Origin: JBCCEJ01 sp039030335
Lineage (GTDB): Bacteria > Pseudomonadota > Gammaproteobacteria > HK1
Assembly: GCA_039030335.1 (NCBI GenBank)
Contig: JBCCEJ010000020.1
Location: 1-64,000 of the forward strand
Direction: 5' to 3'
Length of the DNA stretch: 64,000 bases
Positions 17,516-27,079 of this stretch are shown piece by piece; position 1 is the stretch's first letter, and each line of letters starts with the position of its first letter. Below the pieces are notes generated by a model. That model was given only the letters and a program-made list of their open reading frames with translations, was not told where the DNA came from and searched no databases. The translations under genes were made by a program, and so were the position numbers.

Positions 17516-18547
17516 TCAGCCGACGCCGTGAGCGGCTTCGAACCCGTCCAGGAACGCGCCCAGATTCGTACTCAGTTCCGGGCACGGGTATCCGCCTTCC
17601 TGCACGATGACGGTTGGCAAGTCCAGACCCGCGATCGCCGCACCGATGCGTTCGAAGCCAAAGGTCGTGAGTTGCATGCAGCGCAGCGGGTCACCAGCGA
17701 AACCATCGAGTCCAAGCGCGATCAGCAACACGTCCGGCGAGAACTGGCGGACCCGCGACTTGGCCGTCTCCAGCGCGACGAGGTAATCGTCATCATCAGT
17801 GGTTACCGGCAACGGCAGATTGAGGTTATACCCCGCGCCCGCACCGGCGCCCCGCTCGGCGGCGAATCCCCAGAAGAACGGGTAGATGAAATCCGGGCTG
17901 GTGTGCACCGACACGTGCAGCACATCGGCCCGCGCGTAGAAGATCGCCTGCGTGCCGTTACCGTGGTGCACATCGATATCGAGGATCGCCGCACGCATAC
18001 CGTGGGTCGTCAGCCAGTGGGCGGCGACGGCTACATTGTTCAGGAAGCAGAAGCCACCGGCCATGTCGCCAAACGCATGATGTCCGGGCGGCCGGCACAG
18101 TGCATAGGCACTCCTTGCACCGTCGCGCACCAGGCCGGCAGCATGGAGCGCGGAGTGCGCGGCGTACACGGCTGCTGACCAGGTGTGCTCACCGATCGGG
18201 CAAGCCGTGTCAGCCTGATGAAAGCCGGCCCGTCCGACGATGCTATCGGGGTACCCACTCGCGGGTCTGCCCGGATGAACGTTCGGAATCACCTCGGCAC
18301 CACCGCCGATCGCCTGCCACTCGTGCCACGCGCTTCGGAGGAAATCCAGGTAGTCCGGCGAATGCACGGCGGCGATCGGGCCCAAACCGAAGTCATCCGG
18401 GTTAACCACCTCGTCGCCACGCCGGTCCACTGCAGCCAAAAACTGTTCGGCCCGCTCCGGACGTTCCGGGCTGGCCTGCATGACGCCCCTGTACAGGAAG
18501 GCCTTGGGCGTGTGGGTCTCGTGACCCGGGTGAAAAACCACGTGCAT
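17516..18547 (-). CDS. Acetylpolyamine amidohydrolase, histone deacetylase superfamily
   Basis: The 343-residue zinc hydrolase has all active-site elements: CRPPGHHA with the His pair, DIDVHHGNG with zinc ligands Asp and His, GLDGFAGDPL with the third zinc ligand Asp, and EGGY with the catalytic Tyr. Its length and N-terminal part (HPGHETHTPKAFLYRG) fit acetylpolyamine amidohydrolases more than eukaryote-like deacetylases. It would remove acetyl groups from acetylated polyamines or similar amines in the cytosol. ATG 18547 starts the conserved MHVVF. It is divergent from the formaldehyde dehydrogenase gene. Confidence 0.9.
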   Translation of the reverse strand: MHVVFHPGHETHTPKAFLYRGVMQASPERPERAEQFLAAVDRRGDEVVNPDDFGLGPIAAVHSPDYLDFLRSAWHEWQAIGGGAEVIPNVHPGRPASGYPDSIVGRAGFHQADTACPIGEHTWSAAVYAAHSALHAAGLVRDGARSAYALCRPPGHHAFGDMAGGFCFLNNVAVAAHWLTTHGMRAAILDIDVHHGNGTQAIFYARADVLHVSVHTSPDFIYPFFWGFAAERGAGAGAGYNLNLPLPVTTDDDDYLVALETAKSRVRQFSPDVLLIALGLDGFAGDPLRCMQLTTFGFERIGAAIAGLDLPTVIVQEGGYPCPELSTNLGAFLDGFEAAHGVG

Positions 18548-18735
18548 AGAGCGCTTTCCTGCGCGATCTTCGAGCGATGCGATTCTGACACCTTCCCGCG
18601 ACCCGGCAACGCCGGCCCACACAGTCACCTGCCCTGCCCTATGGCACTTGTCTGGAGGTGCCCGGACCGCCCAAAATGGCAAGCGCGATTCCGGCTCGTC
18701 CCGGCGGGCCACCCCGACCAATTCAGGAGTGTCCT

Positions 18736-19848
18736 ATGGAAACCCGCGCCGCGGTGGCACATGCCGCAGGAAAACCTCTCAGCATCGAAACCGTGACGCT
18801 CGACGGCCCCCGCGCAGGCGAGGTCCTTGTCGAGATCAAAGCGACCGGTATCTGCCACACCGACGAGTTCACCCTCTCAGGCGCGGATCCGGAAGGTCTG
18901 TTCCCAGCCATCCTGGGGCATGAAGGAGCCGGGGTCGTCGTGGATGTCGGACCTGGCGTCACCACGCTCAAGAAAGGCGATCACGTCATCCCGCTCTACA
19001 CACCGGAATGCCGCGAGTGTGAATACTGCACCTCGGGCAAGACCAACCTGTGCCAGGCGATCCGCGTGACGCAGGGTCAGGGGCTGATGCCGGACGGCTC
19101 CAGCCGCTTCAGCATCGGAACAGACAAGGTGTTCCATTACATGGGCACTTCAACCTTTGCGAACCACACCGTGGTACCTGAGATCGCCCTCGCGAAAATC
19201 CGCGAGGACGCGCCGTTCGATAAGGTTTGCTATATCGGTTGCGGCGTCACGACCGGCATCGGCGCCGTCATGAACACGGCGAAGGTCAAGCCCGGCGACA
19301 ATTGCGTTGTATTCGGTCTGGGCGGCATTGGTCTGAACGTCATACAAGGGCTGCGGATCGCCGGCGCGGATGTCATCGTCGGCGTCGACATCAACCCGGC
19401 CCGCAAGGAACTGGCCGAGAAATTCGGCATGACTCATTTCGTCAACCCAACCGAAGTTGAGGGCGACCTGGTGCCTTATCTGGTCGACCTGACCAAAGGT
19501 GGCGCGGACTACAGCTTCGAGTGCATCGGGAACGTCGATGTCATGCGCCAGGCACTCGAGTGCTGCCACAAAGGCTGGGGCGAGAGCATCATCATCGGCG
19601 TGGCGGGCGCCGGCCAGGAAATTGCGACGCGCCCGTTTCAGCTGGTCACGGGCCGGGTTTGGCGCGGCACCGCATTCGGCGGTGCCAAGGGGCGCACCGA
19701 TGTGCCGCGTATCGTCGACTGGTACATGGAAGGCAAGATCAACATCGACGACCTGATCACTCATACGTTGTCGCTGAATGACATCAACAAGGGTTTCGAC
19801 CTGATGCACGCAGGTGAGTCCATTCGTAGCGTGGTGCTGTACGACTAA
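18736..19848 (+). CDS. frmA: S-(hydroxymethyl)glutathione dehydrogenase / class III alcohol dehydrogenase
   Basis: The 370-residue zinc alcohol dehydrogenase matches the glutathione-dependent formaldehyde dehydrogenase class throughout: GICHTDEFTLSGADPEG, LGHEGAGVV with the catalytic-zinc region, the structural-zinc cysteines of CRECEYCTSGKTNLC, and the Rossmann motif GLGGIGLNVIQG. It oxidises S-hydroxymethylglutathione, formed from formaldehyde and glutathione, and can also reduce S-nitrosoglutathione. The start ATG 18736 has CAGGAG 6 bp upstream. No esterase (frmB) or regulator is adjacent. Confidence 0.95.
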   Translation: METRAAVAHAAGKPLSIETVTLDGPRAGEVLVEIKATGICHTDEFTLSGADPEGLFPAILGHEGAGVVVDVGPGVTTLKKGDHVIPLYTPECRECEYCTSGKTNLCQAIRVTQGQGLMPDGSSRFSIGTDKVFHYMGTSTFANHTVVPEIALAKIREDAPFDKVCYIGCGVTTGIGAVMNTAKVKPGDNCVVFGLGGIGLNVIQGLRIAGADVIVGVDINPARKELAEKFGMTHFVNPTEVEGDLVPYLVDLTKGGADYSFECIGNVDVMRQALECCHKGWGESIIIGVAGAGQEIATRPFQLVTGRVWRGTAFGGAKGRTDVPRIVDWYMEGKINIDDLITHTLSLNDINKGFDLMHAGESIRSVVLYD

Positions 19849-19862
19849 ATCCATGCCCCTTT

Positions 19863-19889
19863 GGACGGCGGCTGGCATGGCCGCCGTCC
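19863..19889 (+). terminator. Hairpin after frmA
   Basis: A 10-bp stem GGACGGCGGC / GCCGCCGTCC with a 7-nt loop lies 15 bp after the frmA stop. It is a likely terminator separating frmA from the signalling genes downstream. No U-tract follows. Confidence 0.55.
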
Positions 19890-19959
19890 GCGTGCGAACA
19901 CTGAGGCTTGCCTATTGCCGTATGATGGCTTGGGTAGGGATGAGATCGGGACGATTCGC

Positions 19960-21570
19960 ATGCGCTTCTTGGGCTTGATTGCTGCGCTGATTTTCTGCGC
20001 ACCCGCGCTGTCCGCCGAGCAATGGATCTACAAGGTCCAGCCTGGCGACAATCTCTGGAACTTCAGTAAGCAGAATCTGAGCAGCATGCGGTTCATGCCG
20101 CGCCTGCAGCAACTCAATCAGGTCGCCGATCCAACCCGCCTGCAACCGGGCTCCAGGCTCAAAGTGCCGATGAACTGGCTCCGCGTAAAGCCGGTGCCCG
20201 TTGTCGCAAAATCCGTTAACGGCGCGGTCACCGCTACCAACCTTCTCGGCGATGCCATCGAGATGGCGGCAGGTACGAAACTGCTGATCGGCTCGCGTAT
20301 CAGGACTGGCGACGACGGCAACGTCCTGTTGTTGTTCGCCGATCAGACGGAGCTCGCGCTCCGCGCCAACAGCGAGCTGGCGCTGGATGCCATGACGGCC
20401 TATGGCAACTCCGGCATGGTCGATTCCCGCATGCGTCTCGATATGGGTCGGATCGGCGCGACGGTCACGGACGCGAAGGGACCCGGCAGCCAGTTTGAAA
20501 TCACGACGCCCGCCGCGGTCGCAGCAGTGCGCGGGACAGTCGAGCGCGTCGCCACCGACGGCACGTCAATGCGTGCCGAAGTCACCGAAGGCGAAGTGCT
20601 GGTGAGCGGTAGTGGCGGCACTACGCGGGTACCGGAGGGCTTCGCGACAAGGGCCGAACAGGGCAAGCCCCCGGAACCACCGCGCCCATTGCTGCCCGCG
20701 CCCGACTTCAGTGCATTCAGCGGCCTCGTGGAGCGGCTGCCGCCGCGCGTGAGTTGGCCGGCCGTGGCGGGTGCGCAGAACTACCGCATTCAAGTCGCTC
20801 GCGACGCGTCGTTCGACACCCTGCTCTACGAAGCGATCAGCCCCACCGCGGCGCTTCGCGGCCTCGAGCTCGCGGATGGCGACTACGTCCTGCGGGTGCG
20901 GGCCATCGACCCGGACGGCGTCGAAGGTTTTGACGCCGTGCAGCCGTTCACGCTGAATGCCCGCCCCGAGCCGCCATTCGCGCGCGCGCCGGCCTTCGAC
21001 TCGACCGTTCGCGATCAGTTCGCCGCGCTGACCTGGGCCGAACCTTCCAACGCGGTGGGCTATCGCGTGCAGCTCGCAACGGACGAAGCTTTCGCGAACG
21101 TACTGCTAACCGAAGAGATCACCTCGAGCACATACACGCCGGGTGTGCCAGTTGAGTTCCGGCAATACTATTGGCGCGTCGCGACCAAAATCGCCGATGG
21201 TGAGGTGGGACCTTACGGCGATCCGCAGCCATTCAAATTGAAACCATCGCCACCGAAACCGGAACCTGAACCACCTGAGCTGGCCGAAAAGGAAATGAAT
21301 TTCCGCTGGAGCAAAGGCGAACCCGGGCAGACTTATCACTTCCAGTTCGCGCGCGATGCGAAATTTGAAGAGCTGGTCTCGGATGAGACGCTCGACAAGC
21401 CCACGATCACGATCGAGCGGCCGTCGTCCGGAGACTATTACCTCCGTATCGCGACCATCGATACCGATGGTTATCACGGGCCATTTAGTACCGCACAGAA
21501 AATTGAAGTGCCCTACGACGGCATCATGCACTACTTGCTGCCAGCGGCGTTCCTGCTGCTGTCCCTGTGA
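19960..21570 (+). CDS. LysM-FecR domain exported protein with fibronectin-like repeats
   Basis: The 536-residue protein has a signal peptide (residues 1-18), a LysM peptidoglycan-binding domain starting YKVQPGDNLW (about 24-68), a FecR domain (about 95-195, with TPAAVAAVRGTVERV), and three Fn3-like modules with a recurring Y-[RH]-[IVF]-Q-[VLF]-A-x-[DE]-x-x-F pattern (near residues 275, 370 and 455). It ends in a short hydrophobic stretch. It should sit in the periplasm, bound to the cell wall. Its stop overlaps the start of the CHASE2 kinase gene (GTGA), so a shared signalling role is likely. FecR-LysM and CHASE2 genes often pair in proteobacteria. The start ATG 19960 gives a clean signal peptide. 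Earlier in-frame codons do not. Confidence 0.85.
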   Translation: MRFLGLIAALIFCAPALSAEQWIYKVQPGDNLWNFSKQNLSSMRFMPRLQQLNQVADPTRLQPGSRLKVPMNWLRVKPVPVVAKSVNGAVTATNLLGDAIEMAAGTKLLIGSRIRTGDDGNVLLLFADQTELALRANSELALDAMTAYGNSGMVDSRMRLDMGRIGATVTDAKGPGSQFEITTPAAVAAVRGTVERVATDGTSMRAEVTEGEVLVSGSGGTTRVPEGFATRAEQGKPPEPPRPLLPAPDFSAFSGLVERLPPRVSWPAVAGAQNYRIQVARDASFDTLLYEAISPTAALRGLELADGDYVLRVRAIDPDGVEGFDAVQPFTLNARPEPPFARAPAFDSTVRDQFAALTWAEPSNAVGYRVQLATDEAFANVLLTEEITSSTYTPGVPVEFRQYYWRVATKIADGEVGPYGDPQPFKLKPSPPKPEPEPPELAEKEMNFRWSKGEPGQTYHFQFARDAKFEELVSDETLDKPTITIERPSSGDYYLRIATIDTDGYHGPFSTAQKIEVPYDGIMHYLLPAAFLLLSL

Positions 21571-24197
21571 CCAACGATGTTCCCGGCCGCGCTGAACTGC
21601 ACGTCGGCCGGGAACGCTGGATTCTCGGCGCTGCCCTGGTCGCATTTGCCGCCGCGCTGACCTTCAGCGAGGTGCTATGGGATTGGGATCAGGTCGTCTA
21701 CGACCGGTATCTCAGCTACGCGTTTGCCGCCCCGCCAGACGATGTGCTGATCGTTGCGATCGACGAATACAGTCTCGCGGCAATAGACGCCAGCCTGGGC
21801 TCCCGGTGGCCCTGGCCGCGGGCCCTGCACGCGGAAGCGCTCGCACGGCTTACCGAAGGCGGCGCCCGCGGCATCCTGCTGGACGTCCTGTTCACCGAGC
21901 CGGATCGCGCGCAGGCGCAAAACGATGCAGCACTAGCGCACGTGCTGGGCGCGAGTGGCCGGGTGGTGCTGCCGGTCCATCTGGCCGGCATAAGCCGCGG
22001 TGGCGCAGAGCAGCCGCGGCTGGTATTCCCGATCCCGGCCTTTGCCAGTCAGGCGGCCGCGCTTGGACATACGCATTCGCGCTTCGATCGCGACGGAATT
22101 TTGCGCGAAGCCAGTCTCGCGCTGGCCTCTGGCGAACAGCGAATTCCGCACGCGAGCGCCAGTCTGCTGGCTCTGCGCGAACCCGACCTGTTCGAGCGGC
22201 TGCCGGGCCTGAGAGCACCCGAGCGCCAGCCGGGCCGATGGTACTCGGACTACACGACGCGCTTTCTATTCAATGGACCGGCTGGTCAGATCGAACGGGT
22301 CGCGTATGCCGATCTGCTGCAATGGGACGCGGACCGCATCGCCCGCAAGGTCAAAGATCGCTGGGTATTCGTCGGCGCGACCGCGCCCGGCATGGACATG
22401 ATCCCAACGCCGGTGTCTGGTGCACGCCCGATGCCGGGTGTCGAAGTCAATGCCAACATCTTCCAGGCTTTGCGGGCGGCGCGCACGGTCACCGGCGTCA
22501 GCCCGGTGTGGCAGTTTGCTGCGAGTCTGCTGGCAGTGCTGCCAATCTATCTGCTGTTTGCTCAAATCCGCTCACGCTGGGTGTTTCCGCTGATGCTGGG
22601 TGGCCTCGCAGCCATCGCCGGGGTCAGTGTCATCGCCCTTGCGCAGCAACTGTGGCTACCGCCTATGGTCGCCATCGTCACGCTCTCCGCGGCGTATCTG
22701 CTGTGGAGTTTCCGGCGGCTCGGCAATGCCGTGCGATTCCTGACCCGGGAACTACGGCATCTGGAAACCGAGACCCAACGACTGGCGCCTCCCGGGGAAC
22801 CCGCGTTCGCCGATCTGCTAAGCCACGTCGCCGCCATGCTCGATGTGCGCGAGGCACAGCTGCGCCGGGCCGACGGCGAAGTACTGCAGTCGTGGGCGGC
22901 CAACCCGGAAGACCCGACCGCACCGCACGAGCAGCTCTCCGAGTGGTACCAGACACTTTCCGCCGATGGCAACGAGCTCTACGTCGCCATTGCGCAGGAT
23001 GAACTCAGCGATGCACAGCAGGCGGTGCTGCGCGCCCTCGCCCGTCGTCTGACCGACGACGATCGGGAGCGCCCGGTTACCGCGGTAGAGCGCATCGAAC
23101 GACGGATGCTGCAGGTGCGCTCCGCGTCTCAAAGTCTGACCGACCTGCGGCGCTTCGTCGCTGAAAGCCTGGAGCAGATGGCGAGTGGCGTGCTGGTTGC
23201 TGACGCTCTTGGTCAGATTCGTGAGGCGAACACGAATGCCGCGCAGTTCACCGGTCGAAGTGCGGCGCAACTCATCGGACAGCCCGCACTCAGCGCGCTA
23301 ACGGAGCTGGAACTGCACGGGCAACAGCCGGGTGCGCTGATCCGCAAGGTGCAGCTGCTGGGCGAAGGCACGTTCTGCTACGCCACCGGCGTGGAGCAGA
23401 GCGACCTCATCATTCAGATCACACCCTATGGGAGAGACCACGGCGCACCGTTCGGCATCATCATCAACATGAGCGACATCTCCGAGCTCCGCGCGAGCGA
23501 GCGCCGGCGTTCGGAGATGCTGAGCTTCATCTCGCACGATCTGCGCTCGCCGCTCGTCTCAACGCTCGCGCTGACTCAGATTGCGACACTGAAACCCGAG
23601 CGCCTGACCGATGGTAAAACCGTCGGGCGCATCGAGTCCAACGTCAAGAAGACGCTGGAGCTGGCAGACGATTTCCTGCATCTGGCGCGCGCCGAGTCAG
23701 GCGCGGCCGTGGCGCTGACACCAGTGGACTTCGGCCAGCTCGCACGCTCCGCCTTCGACCAGGTCCGTGTGCAGGCGGAACAAAAATCCATGACCGCCCG
23801 CTGTGAGATCGACGGTCCGTTCATCGTCAGTGGTGAATCCGGGCTGCTGGAACGTGCCGTCGTGAACCTGCTGACCAACGCAGTAAAGTACAGTGGCGAG
23901 GGCGCCTCGGTGACGGTGCGCATGGGCGCCGATGAGCAATACGTACGATGTCAGGTCAGCGACACGGGCCTCGGCATTCCGGCTGGCGCCGTGCCAACCC
24001 TGTTCGACCGCTTCACGCGAGTGCAGGGCGAGGACCATCGGAAACGAAGCGGCGCCGGGCTCGGCCTGGCGTTCGTGCACACGGTCGCGACGCGCCACGG
24101 TGGCGACGTCGAAGTGCGCAGCGTGGAAGGCGAAGGGTCTACGTTTGAGATCCGGATACCGCACGCGGCCGCGGACGAAACCACCCTCACCGGCTGA
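21567..24197 (+). CDS. CHASE2-PAS sensor histidine kinase
   Basis: The 876-residue kinase contains an N-terminal transmembrane helix, a periplasmic CHASE2 sensory domain (about 40-310), a cluster of three transmembrane helices (about 312-385), a GAF-like or coiled linker, a PAS domain (about 535-640), a HisKA domain with FISHDLRSPLVS (His near 656), and a HATPase_c domain with N-box NLLTNAVKYS, DTGLGIPAG and GLGLAF. It should autophosphorylate on His and pass phosphate to a response regulator. The convergent single-domain regulator 48 bp away is the obvious candidate. GTG 21567 overlaps the stop of the LysM-FecR gene. CHASE2 ligands are unknown. Confidence 0.92.
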   Translation: MTNDVPGRAELHVGRERWILGAALVAFAAALTFSEVLWDWDQVVYDRYLSYAFAAPPDDVLIVAIDEYSLAAIDASLGSRWPWPRALHAEALARLTEGGARGILLDVLFTEPDRAQAQNDAALAHVLGASGRVVLPVHLAGISRGGAEQPRLVFPIPAFASQAAALGHTHSRFDRDGILREASLALASGEQRIPHASASLLALREPDLFERLPGLRAPERQPGRWYSDYTTRFLFNGPAGQIERVAYADLLQWDADRIARKVKDRWVFVGATAPGMDMIPTPVSGARPMPGVEVNANIFQALRAARTVTGVSPVWQFAASLLAVLPIYLLFAQIRSRWVFPLMLGGLAAIAGVSVIALAQQLWLPPMVAIVTLSAAYLLWSFRRLGNAVRFLTRELRHLETETQRLAPPGEPAFADLLSHVAAMLDVREAQLRRADGEVLQSWAANPEDPTAPHEQLSEWYQTLSADGNELYVAIAQDELSDAQQAVLRALARRLTDDDRERPVTAVERIERRMLQVRSASQSLTDLRRFVAESLEQMASGVLVADALGQIREANTNAAQFTGRSAAQLIGQPALSALTELELHGQQPGALIRKVQLLGEGTFCYATGVEQSDLIIQITPYGRDHGAPFGIIINMSDISELRASERRRSEMLSFISHDLRSPLVSTLALTQIATLKPERLTDGKTVGRIESNVKKTLELADDFLHLARAESGAAVALTPVDFGQLARSAFDQVRVQAEQKSMTARCEIDGPFIVSGESGLLERAVVNLLTNAVKYSGEGASVTVRMGADEQYVRCQVSDTGLGIPAGAVPTLFDRFTRVQGEDHRKRSGAGLGLAFVHTVATRHGGDVEVRSVEGEGSTFEIRIPHAAADETTLTG

Positions 24198-24245
24198 GCG
24201 AATCCGGACCCGAAGAAGCGGGGCTCGCGGCCGGGTGCGCCGCCT

Positions 24246-24617
24246 TCAGGCGTTGGCAAACGCCGCGCGGAGATCGTCGGCCAGGGTGGCCGGATCGATG
24301 GGCTTTGGAAGCACCGCGATGGCACCGAGAGACTCCAGCTCGGCAACGCGTACTGGATCGGTTTCGGCGGTCATGAATATAGCCGGGACCGCCGCGAGCG
24401 ACGTCAATTGGCGAAGCGCGGCGAGCGTCGCGGGCCCATCCATGTCCGGCATTTCCCGGTCCAGCAGAATCAACTGCGGCGCGAACGCTTCGGCGACTTC
24501 CAGCGCGGCAACCCCGCTGTGACATGCCTTCAGCGTGATGCCTTCCATGTCCAGCACGAGTTCGGCAAGTTCGGTAAGCGCTTCATCGTCGTCGACGTAG
24601 AGAATCCGTTCCAGCAT
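24246..24617 (-). CDS. Single-domain response regulator
   Basis: This 123-residue CheY-like receiver has the acidic pair in YVDDDEAL, phospho-acceptor Asp53 in LILLDREMPDMDG and the conserved Lys in VLPKPID. There is no output domain, so it acts by protein contact or in a phosphorelay. It is translated from ATG 24617, which overlaps the stop of the two-FHA protein gene (TGATG), so the two are coupled. It is convergent with the CHASE2 kinase gene, a plausible partner. Confidence 0.9.
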   Translation of the reverse strand: MLERILYVDDDEALTELAELVLDMEGITLKACHSGVAALEVAEAFAPQLILLDREMPDMDGPATLAALRQLTSLAAVPAIFMTAETDPVRVAELESLGAIAVLPKPIDPATLADDLRAAFANA

Positions 24618-27079
24618 CACCGACCTCCGCTGAAAACGGTCTTGTCGGCGTCATCGGCGCTGTCGGCGCCGCCATCGGCCATGACGAGAAATCCGAACCG
24701 AAAGGTGTCGAAGCAGATCTCATCGCCGCTTTCGAGCGGCGCCATGCCGATGACCCGCTCACCGTTGACGTACGTGCCGTTGATGCTTTTGTGGTCTTCG
24801 ACCCAAAACCGACCGCGCGCATACCGGATCGAGGCGTGTTTTCGGCCGATGGTCTTGCTGGGGATACTGAAATAAGAGCGTGCCTGGACCTGCGTGGGGA
24901 CTGAACGGCCCACAAACAGATTATCGGTTTCGATCTGATACTGTGGAACCGAGGCACCGCCGTCGCGATCGATCAGAAATGCGAGCGGCAACGGTGCGCC
25001 CTGGCCGCCACTGCTCGGCGGCTCAGGCATGGCTCGTTCGGGTCGCATGGGCGGTGGTGGGTCCGAAGGCGGTGGCGCAGGGCGCGGCGACGGCACCGCA
25101 GGCGGCAGATTGCCGTTGCTGATAAGGCCCTGGGCTTCCAGATAGGCGCGATCGATACGCGGTGACGCGCCGGTGTCCTCGAGATCGGGGACTGGCACCA
25201 TGCCAGGTACCGATTGCGCGGCGTTGCGCAGCACATCCGCCGTGCGCTCTTCATCCGCCATCGGAGGTTCCTGCGTGTCGGGCTCCATGTCGCCCGTCTC
25301 CGCGTATGCCGCGGCCACAGGCAGATTCTCGCGGGTATCCGACTCGTCGAGGAGCAGCTCGAAGCCGCCGCCCTCTTCCAGACCGTCAAGCATCGACGTT
25401 GGCGAATCGGAGCCGAACATTTCTTCGTCCGCCGTGTCCGCGTAGCGCCCTTCGATGCCGCTACCAGCCGGAAGCGGTTCTTCGTCAACGCCGCCGAACT
25501 GCGCGATCAGGCCGCCCTCAGCCGGCGGTGCGTCGGGCGGTGGTGGTGCGGTGGTCGGCGCCGACTCCGGTGCAGAATCGGCCGGGTCGCTGTAGCCGGC
25601 GATCAGCCCACCCGTATCTGCTGCCATCGTCTGTGCCGCCGCTTCATCGGGCTCGTCGTCAGTGCCGCCGTACTGTGCGATCAGGCTCCCGCCGACCGGC
25701 TCTGACGACGGCGCTTGCGCGTCTTCGGGTTCTTCGTCGGTACCGCGATACTGGTCGATCAAACGACTGCCAGCACGTTCCGCACCTGTCGATGGCGCCG
25801 GGTCTACACTCTCGTCGCCGCCGCCGTACCGGTCGATCAGACCACCGGCGGGCGAAACCTGAGCCGCCGTTGGCGCGCTGTCGACATCCGTTTCGTCATC
25901 ACCGGATTCATCTTCTGCCAGCAAACCGGGGAAGCCCGGGTCTGCGGCGGGCGCGGCAGGACTTTCAGTAACGGCTTCGAAGGCTTCGGTCAGCGCCGCT
26001 TCGGGTGCCTCGTCAGTCCCATCGACCACCGGTGCGCCGAGCGCCACCGTCTTGTCCATGGCCGGCTGTTCCGTCACAGCCTCTCGTCGCGGCGGAGCGA
26101 TGATCTCGGTCGACGCCGAAGAAACTTCGTCTTCCAAAACGCCGCCCGTGTCGCTCGCATCACCGCCGTACATCTCGATGAGACTACCGCCACCCGCCGG
26201 TGCCGCGACGGGGGCCTCGAATCCGGGTGCCACCGTAATGCCGACGGCCGCCGGCGGGGCATCGCGTGAACCCACCAGCTGCGTCTCGTCACCAAGGCTT
26301 TCGTCCGGCAGTACGAATACGAACTGCACGCCCTCGATGTGGATGACATCACCGTTGTGCAGGATCGTCGAACCTTCGATGCGGTTGCCGTTCACCAACG
26401 TGCCGTTGCGGCTCTGCAAATCCGAAACGTAGAACGCGTGCTGTCGGTACTCGATCTGTGCGTGCCGGCGTCCGACGGTATTGATGGGGAGCGTGACCCC
26501 CTGCACACCCTGCCCGGAGTTCGTGCTGAGGCGACCGATGATGACCGCGTCTTCGGTGATCGCGATCTCCGGCGTACCCGTCACGTTCATGAGGTCCTTC
26601 AGCAACGCCACCGGGCGTTTCCCCGGCGCATCCGCTCCGCCCCGGCGACGACGCAACCACGCTACGAGCAGCGTAATCGCGAGTATCGCGACCAGACACG
26701 CGCCAGCCGCGACCACCACTACCGACAACGGGGGCCCGTCAGGCGAAGCTTCAGGCGCTGATTGAGGCGATGGTGACGACAGGGGCGCGCCCGGTTCAAC
26801 GGGCGCAGACTCCGACGCAGCCGGGGTGCTTGCAGCGTCGGGATTGGTGAGCAGATCTTCCTCGGCCGAGTTGGCGGCCTGCGCAGCCGGTGTGAGCACC
26901 AGACTCGCAGCCATGCAGATCGCGACGACAAACGCCAGCGTCCCGACCTCCTCTGGCGCCAGCCTGCGGCGTACGCCGCGCGCAAGTCGGCGCGCCAGAT
27001 CGAATCTGGCTTTAAGAGATTGATTTGACGCGCGTTTGTCCCGAAGCACTGCTATGACATGCCGACTTCCGATCGGCAT
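24617..27079 (-). CDS. Membrane protein with two FHA domains and repeated GGLIxxYGGxDE motifs
   Basis: The 820-residue protein (counted from ATG 27079; a TTG at 27094 is also possible) has two transmembrane helices (about 45-67 and 117-142) around a short Pro/Ser-rich periplasmic loop. A cytoplasmic FHA domain follows (about 165-260, with GRRHAQIEY and SRNGTLVNGNRI), then a long acidic Pro/Ala-rich linker (about 270-690) and a second FHA domain (about 715-800, with GRKHASIRY and SINGTYVNGERV). FHA domains bind phosphothreonine, so a Ser/Thr kinase partner is expected, but none is in the window. The linker holds at least six copies of a short motif of the form G-[GS]-L-I-x-x-[YF]-x-G-x-D-E. 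It is translationally coupled to the response regulator. I recognise no named homologue. Confidence 0.82.
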   Translation of the reverse strand: MPIGSRHVIAVLRDKRASNQSLKARFDLARRLARGVRRRLAPEEVGTLAFVVAICMAASLVLTPAAQAANSAEEDLLTNPDAASTPAASESAPVEPGAPLSSPSPQSAPEASPDGPPLSVVVVAAGACLVAILAITLLVAWLRRRRGGADAPGKRPVALLKDLMNVTGTPEIAITEDAVIIGRLSTNSGQGVQGVTLPINTVGRRHAQIEYRQHAFYVSDLQSRNGTLVNGNRIEGSTILHNGDVIHIEGVQFVFVLPDESLGDETQLVGSRDAPPAAVGITVAPGFEAPVAAPAGGGSLIEMYGGDASDTGGVLEDEVSSASTEIIAPPRREAVTEQPAMDKTVALGAPVVDGTDEAPEAALTEAFEAVTESPAAPAADPGFPGLLAEDESGDDETDVDSAPTAAQVSPAGGLIDRYGGGDESVDPAPSTGAERAGSRLIDQYRGTDEEPEDAQAPSSEPVGGSLIAQYGGTDDEPDEAAAQTMAADTGGLIAGYSDPADSAPESAPTTAPPPPDAPPAEGGLIAQFGGVDEEPLPAGSGIEGRYADTADEEMFGSDSPTSMLDGLEEGGGFELLLDESDTRENLPVAAAYAETGDMEPDTQEPPMADEERTADVLRNAAQSVPGMVPVPDLEDTGASPRIDRAYLEAQGLISNGNLPPAVPSPRPAPPPSDPPPPMRPERAMPEPPSSGGQGAPLPLAFLIDRDGGASVPQYQIETDNLFVGRSVPTQVQARSYFSIPSKTIGRKHASIRYARGRFWVEDHKSINGTYVNGERVIGMAPLESGDEICFDTFRFGFLVMADGGADSADDADKTVFSGGR

